Shown here: positions 59,721 through 64,000 of the stretch, piece by piece
Layout of the letters: the number at the start of each line of letters is the position of its first letter
How positions within the stretch are numbered: the stretch's first letter is position 1
Assembly (NCBI GenBank): GCA_028554755.1
Contig: JAPTOF010000025.1
Span: forward strand, 3,645,501-3,709,500
Length of the DNA stretch: 64,000 bases
Source: Cordia subcordata
Taxonomy: Eukaryota; Streptophyta; Magnoliopsida; Boraginales; Cordiaceae
Direction: 5' to 3'
Notes under the pieces: generated by a model
Database searches by the model: none
What the model saw: the letters and a program-made list of their open reading frames with translations, nothing else
Told to the model about the DNA's origin: nothing
Program-made: the position numbers and the translations under genes

Positions 59721-60758
59721 TAACAATTTTGCAAAAAAAAAGATAGTAAAAAGTGAAATAATTATTTCTTAACCTAGTTGAATATATACAAACTTGTCAT
59801 TTAGTGGCTTAACAAATAATAATAGAAAACACTAATATTAGAAAAGTAACAAAGTGGCCAGGTTTGGTTTACATGCCATGATATTAGACGTACATGTGGC
59901 CGCAATTTGAGTCTTAAAAAAAAAAAAATTAAAGAGAAAAATTTATATGGTGGAACAAATTGGTTTAATAAAATAGTGACAATTTAATGGTATTTGATAG
60001 TTATGAGGGATATATATGTATGTGTGTACGTATATATATTTTGCAGTTTAGTTTCCAAACTATATTAGATTATAACCTGCTAAATTCTTAAATTTGTAGA
60101 AAAAACTAATGAAACTTAATTAAATTATTTGATAACTAAATTTTATCATCCGAAACTTTTGACTTAGTATCGAATAACCTAATTTTGCAAAACAAGCAAA
60201 AGTATTCAATTATTTGGATAACCAAATTTATTAAAACAAAATTAACATGCCAAATTGAAGGAAAGAAAAATAAAATTAATAATTATTCAATTTTTTTCAA
60301 TTAATAAGTAAAAACTTATAAATATTATCCATAATAAAAATTTAAGAAGTGAATAATTGAGTTTTAATACTCAAAATCGTGTCAAGAAATGGAAAAGAAA
60401 ACCGTATTGAGAAATAATTACCGTAAGGTTGAATTTTTTTTGGGTCAAGATAAAAATATTATTAATAGACTAGAAATTTACCAAAAAAAAAAAAACCAAG
60501 GGCTTGTTTATATCAACAAAAATAGGCTCTAGTTACAAAAAAAAAAAAAAAAAATTGTACATAAATAAACATGGCTATAAAAAATGAGTAAGGTTGGAAG
60601 TTGATTATTAGGCTGAACCCAAAATTTGGTTAACAAATAATAATAGAAACTTGCCTGTCCAGTTTATTTGAGGGGTACCGGTTTGAATTACAAAGCCGAC
60701 TCAACCTTCCGGTTCGTCTGTTGGACATTCGGCTCCCCTCTGTTATCTCTGGCAAAGA
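59721..60758. other. AT-rich region upstream of the GCP1-like gene
   Basis: Contains poly(A) runs and TATATATA-like tracts near 60010-60040. The GCP1 promoter should lie here. An upstream ATG at 60668 opens a frame that overlaps the gene start in another phase. Confidence 0.45.
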
Positions 60759-63700
60759 ATGGCTTGTTTAGTGGCTTCTCTACCCACCAAAATCTCCCGC
60801 CTAAGCGTTGTTCATCAACCAATCGAAGCTTTGAAAGCAAAGTTTCAAAGGCCTTCAGGCATACCCAAATGGAGGTCTTCTCTCAAAGCTCATTTTCGTT
60901 CATCCCCAGAAGCTCTTAAGCAAAGCCCATCAATGGTGGATGACGATTTGGTTGTTCTGGGCATTGAAACTAGCTGTGATGACACTGCAGCTGCTGTTGT
61001 AAGCGCATACATATGTATATATGTTTGTGTGCTTGTTTGTTTTGTGTGTATTTTGATATATGCTTGTCCTTGGAGCCTTTTTGGATTAGCTTTTCTTTTT
61101 AAAAGAAAAAAGTATTTTTTCTTGAAAAAAGCTTATTCTTTTTGTAATAATTATTTGCTTAATTTTCAAATAAGCTGAAACTCTAAAAGGAAAAGTTCAT
61201 TTCCTGCTACTTCAAAAACTAAAATTTTTAACTTCTTAAAAAAATATTTTTTCAAAAGCACTTAAAAAAGTGCTTTTGAATAAATACAATTCAAATAATT
61301 TATGGAAGTTGAACTTTTATACTTTGTGGCAACCCATCCTTAGTTTAAGAATGTCGTTATAAAAAAAAAAGGAAAGAAAAGAAGTTCTTGTCATTAGAGG
61401 ATAAATAGTTTTCACAAGCCATATTCCTATAATTTGCGTGGTTTGTGTCATTTATTAGTAATGAGGTTTGGATTTTGAGCATCTTTTCTTTGGTTGGTTT
61501 GCAGGTGCGAAGCAATGGTGAAATTCTCAGCCAAGTTGTGTCTTCTCAGGTAGAATTTCTGCGTTCGTGCAAGTGTATGACTACTTAATACCCTTTACAT
61601 GGACTTTTTTTTTTAATGTGCTTCTGGGGGATATTGGGTAATTGTAAGACTATATTTAATTAAATTCCGCCTAAGAATTGTGCTGTTCTGGCATTGCAAG
61701 TATATCAAGGATCAGGCTCTTTGCCTTTTCCAGAAAAAAAGTGCAATTTTTTATGTGTTTGTGAAGATATAGCGGGCGGTTCTATCATTTCTTCCAAAAT
61801 GCGCTGATGAGTTTTGTTATCGATTTGTGGGTTGCTCATTAATATTGCCCTGTGATCTTTTGATGTGTCTTTGTTTCATTTTTCTGTTGTGAAGCATTTC
61901 TTATTTATATATGCATTTTGTTCATAATGCTTAGACGTGGAGAGCTGTTACTTCTGAGCTTTCTTCAGATTGTCACATCTATCTTGCTGTAATCTCCTGC
62001 ACCTTCTGTGTTGTAGGATTCTATTGTTGAGGTTTTTTCTAGTCAAGGTGATTGATGCAGAACATAATGTGATATAAAGGTTGATCAAGTCAAGTGGAAA
62101 AACAAACAAAACTTTATTATTTCGTGTCTTTTAATTATTGACATCATTTTAATTTTTCCTTGAGTGATTAAGACTACTTTATCCTATGTTGATTAGGGCT
62201 TATAGTTTGGCTCAGACTAGTTAAAATAGAAGTGGTTCTTTTGCCTATTTAATAGATACCTTTAACATTATTTTTATCAGAGTTCTTCTGTTCACTCTGC
62301 ATGGAGCTTATCCTACCAATATTATTTCCTTATATTAAGATGTTTTCTAGAATGTACTTAGTTCTTATTTTTTGTTTCAAGGTGTTCCCTGGGATGCATC
62401 TAGTTTTTCATGCTTCTGTCCTGCATCAGTTTTAAGTATCATTTGTGCCAGGAAAAAATTTGATAAAACAAAAAGCAAGAAAAAAGCAAAGCAAGAAACT
62501 GAGATCACTATTTTCAACTGCTTTCTGAGAAATTTGTCGGCATTTATTAGCTTAATGGTGTTACTAGGACGAAATAGCTTCAAGATAGGACTTAGGGAAG
62601 TAAGTGAAATTTTTCAATAAAGTGAAGTTGCTGTACATGAAAAGGAAAAATTATCTTTCAAGGCTTTATCGACCTACATTCCATCTAAAGATGGTGATCA
62701 AACATTTGGAAGTTGCTCATCTTTTGCTGAAATTGTAGTCAACTTATTGCTCTGCTATTTTTTTCTTTTGTTTTTCTCGCTGAAGTGTTTACACATACTA
62801 GGAGACATCCCATGGGGGCACCTGGAAGGGGTAAAGAAATGGATGTAGAAACCATAAGAGTGTAAAGAAATGGATGTAGAAACCATAAGAGGGGTAAAGG
62901 GAAACTTAAGGAGACTAGACGGAGATACTATTTTGCATGCCTGGATCTAACACGGGAGAGGGCTCTTGAGCCCATCTAGTAGGATAAGGCTTAGTTTGAT
63001 TTGATTAGGTATCTCTCCAGCTTTAACAATTAAACTTTTAGGGCAGGATGTCCTGCTTTTGCTATTGGGCAGTACAAAGGTTTACCTAAACTTTAGTCTT
63101 CTTAACATATTGCGAACTGCTTACCTTTATTTGTCTTGTGATGTTACTTACAAGTTAAGCACTTTCAGTTTTTGTTGTGGGGAAGATCTAGAAGAGGCTA
63201 GGAACACAAGAAATTACAACTTCTGACAGAAGGAGGAAATATGATTTTGATAAGAAAGACAGAATGCTTGTGGTGTGGTTCTTGGTATCGTATTCTACGG
63301 ACCATGTGAACATTTTGCCAAGAAAGAGTTCTAATGTTTCATGGTATCATTTTCGTTTTGGTTAATGCTAAATCTCTCTTTTATCAAGGCAGAGTTGCTT
63401 GCAAAATATGGAGGAGTTGCTCCTAAAATGGCGGAAGAAGCACACTCAGAAGTGATCGATCAGGTATTAAATTTTGAATAGAAGTGGCTGCTCAAGTATT
63501 GGACCTTCTTGTATCCATGACTGTGTATGATGCTTTCACCCACAGGTTGTTCAGGAAGCTCTTGATAAGGCTAAACTAGTTGAGAGGGATCTCTCTGCAG
63601 TTGCTGTTACTATTGGTCCTGGTTTGAGCCTCTGTTTGCGTGGTAACTTGCTGTCAGAGCTTTAGACTCCCGTTTCCCCCTCCATTTCCTACTTGATATA

Positions 63701-64000
63701 CCTCTCTGCTTTTTATTTGAACCCTTTGTTTTCACCACCATTTAAGGAATTCACGTTATATATTCCACCAGTACAAATCTGATTCTCTGATGCTGCACCA
63801 GTCATGATTATGCACTACAGTGCTTCAGAGTGCTCCAACTTATCTATATCGTGATATTCTAAAATTGTGATCGTCAAGTCTAAGTACTTTGGCATTCTGT
63901 TATGGGACAACGAGCTACAACAATTTCTTATTTCTGAATTACAATGGACTTTAATATCTAGAAGGACGTGTGAGATAATATGTTAGGACCCCTAATACAA
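60759..64000 (+). CDS. GCP1: Mitochondrial tRNA N6-adenosine threonylcarbamoyltransferase (GCP1/QRI7/OSGEPL1 type), 5' part
   Basis: TsaD/Kae1/Qri7-family enzymes transfer the threonylcarbamoyl group to A37 of ANN-decoding tRNAs. Exons seen: 60759-60998 (80 codons), 61505-61549, 63389-63463 and 63546-63642, all GT-AG with conserved phase. Residues 1-55 are rich in Arg, Lys and Ser and poor in acids, fitting a mitochondrial presequence. The domain then opens VVLGIETSCDDTAAAVV and continues EILSQVVSSQ, ELLAKYGGVAPKMAEEAHSE and VAVTIGPGLSLCLR. These match the organellar branch rather than cytosolic Kae1. The metal-binding HxxxH segment and the rest lie beyond the window. The first two introns are about 0.5 and 1.8 kb. 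Confidence 0.93.
62831..62891 (+). repeat. 31-bp duplication in GCP1 intron 2
   Basis: GTAAAGAAATGGATGTAGAA plus ACCATAAGAG occurs twice back to back, separated by one T. Recent small duplication, no known role. Confidence 0.95.

Noticed and set aside
61070..61340. Possible MITE in GCP1 intron 1
   Set aside because: AAAAGCACTT/AAGTGCTTTT words and A/T-rich arms hint at a foldback, but no clean paired ends or target duplication were found.

Overview
This is eudicot nuclear DNA, AT-rich and dominated by layered transposable elements. The evidence is spliced genes with GT-AG introns and plant-only families: NPF transporters, plant mobile domain (PMD) proteins, FAR1-related (FRS) sequences, MuDR, PIF/Harbinger, hAT and Copia/Gypsy elements, and an endogenous caulimovirid. 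The species cannot be named from the sequence. Only two ordinary host genes are visible. One is a complete four-exon NRT1/PTR (NPF) transporter at 35.3-38.0 kb (- strand). The other is the first four exons of a mitochondrial GCP1/QRI7-type tRNA threonylcarbamoyladenosine synthase from 60.76 kb to the window end (+ strand).

Layout. 0-2.7 kb: 3' part of a broken hAT element. 2.76-5.93 kb: shrunken Gypsy element with two ~410-bp LTRs, holding a degenerate FRS gene fragment between its gag and its integrase tail. 6.70-21.43 kb: a 14.7-kb Mutator-like element (MULE) with ~117-bp terminal inverted repeats and a perfect 9-bp target duplication. It carries a MuDR transposase (+) and a PMD gene (-) in convergent orientation, both broken. 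Its AAT-rich segment hosts a ~6.7-kb decayed caulimovirid-like insertion (13.34-20.02 kb). 21.66-28.20 kb: PIF/Harbinger element with both its genes, each with stops. 28.2-29.6 kb: 3' end of a Copia element. 29.6-34.7 kb: a second Harbinger-type pseudogene, split by a 1.8-kb solo LTR and followed by a tandem duplication that includes a 50-bp minisatellite.

34.7-60.7 kb surrounds and follows the NPF gene. It contains two Tourist-like MITEs with TTA/TAA duplications, solo LTRs (41.5-43.1, 51.2-52.5, 54.4-55.4 and 55.8-56.8 kb), a small Copia element inside a 39-bp minisatellite (47.3-48.7 kb), two LTRs lying almost back to back (49.2-51.0 kb), and two old Copia pseudogenes.

Working together: within the MULE, transposase and PMD gene form one mobile unit read inward from TATA boxes near each end. 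The PIF element carries the usual transposase plus Myb/SANT pair. The two MITEs share its terminal sequence style and could be its non-autonomous relatives. The two host genes have unrelated functions. No CRISPR arrays, rRNA genes or recognisable tRNA genes were seen. Family calls rest on protein motifs recognised by eye, not on database searches.
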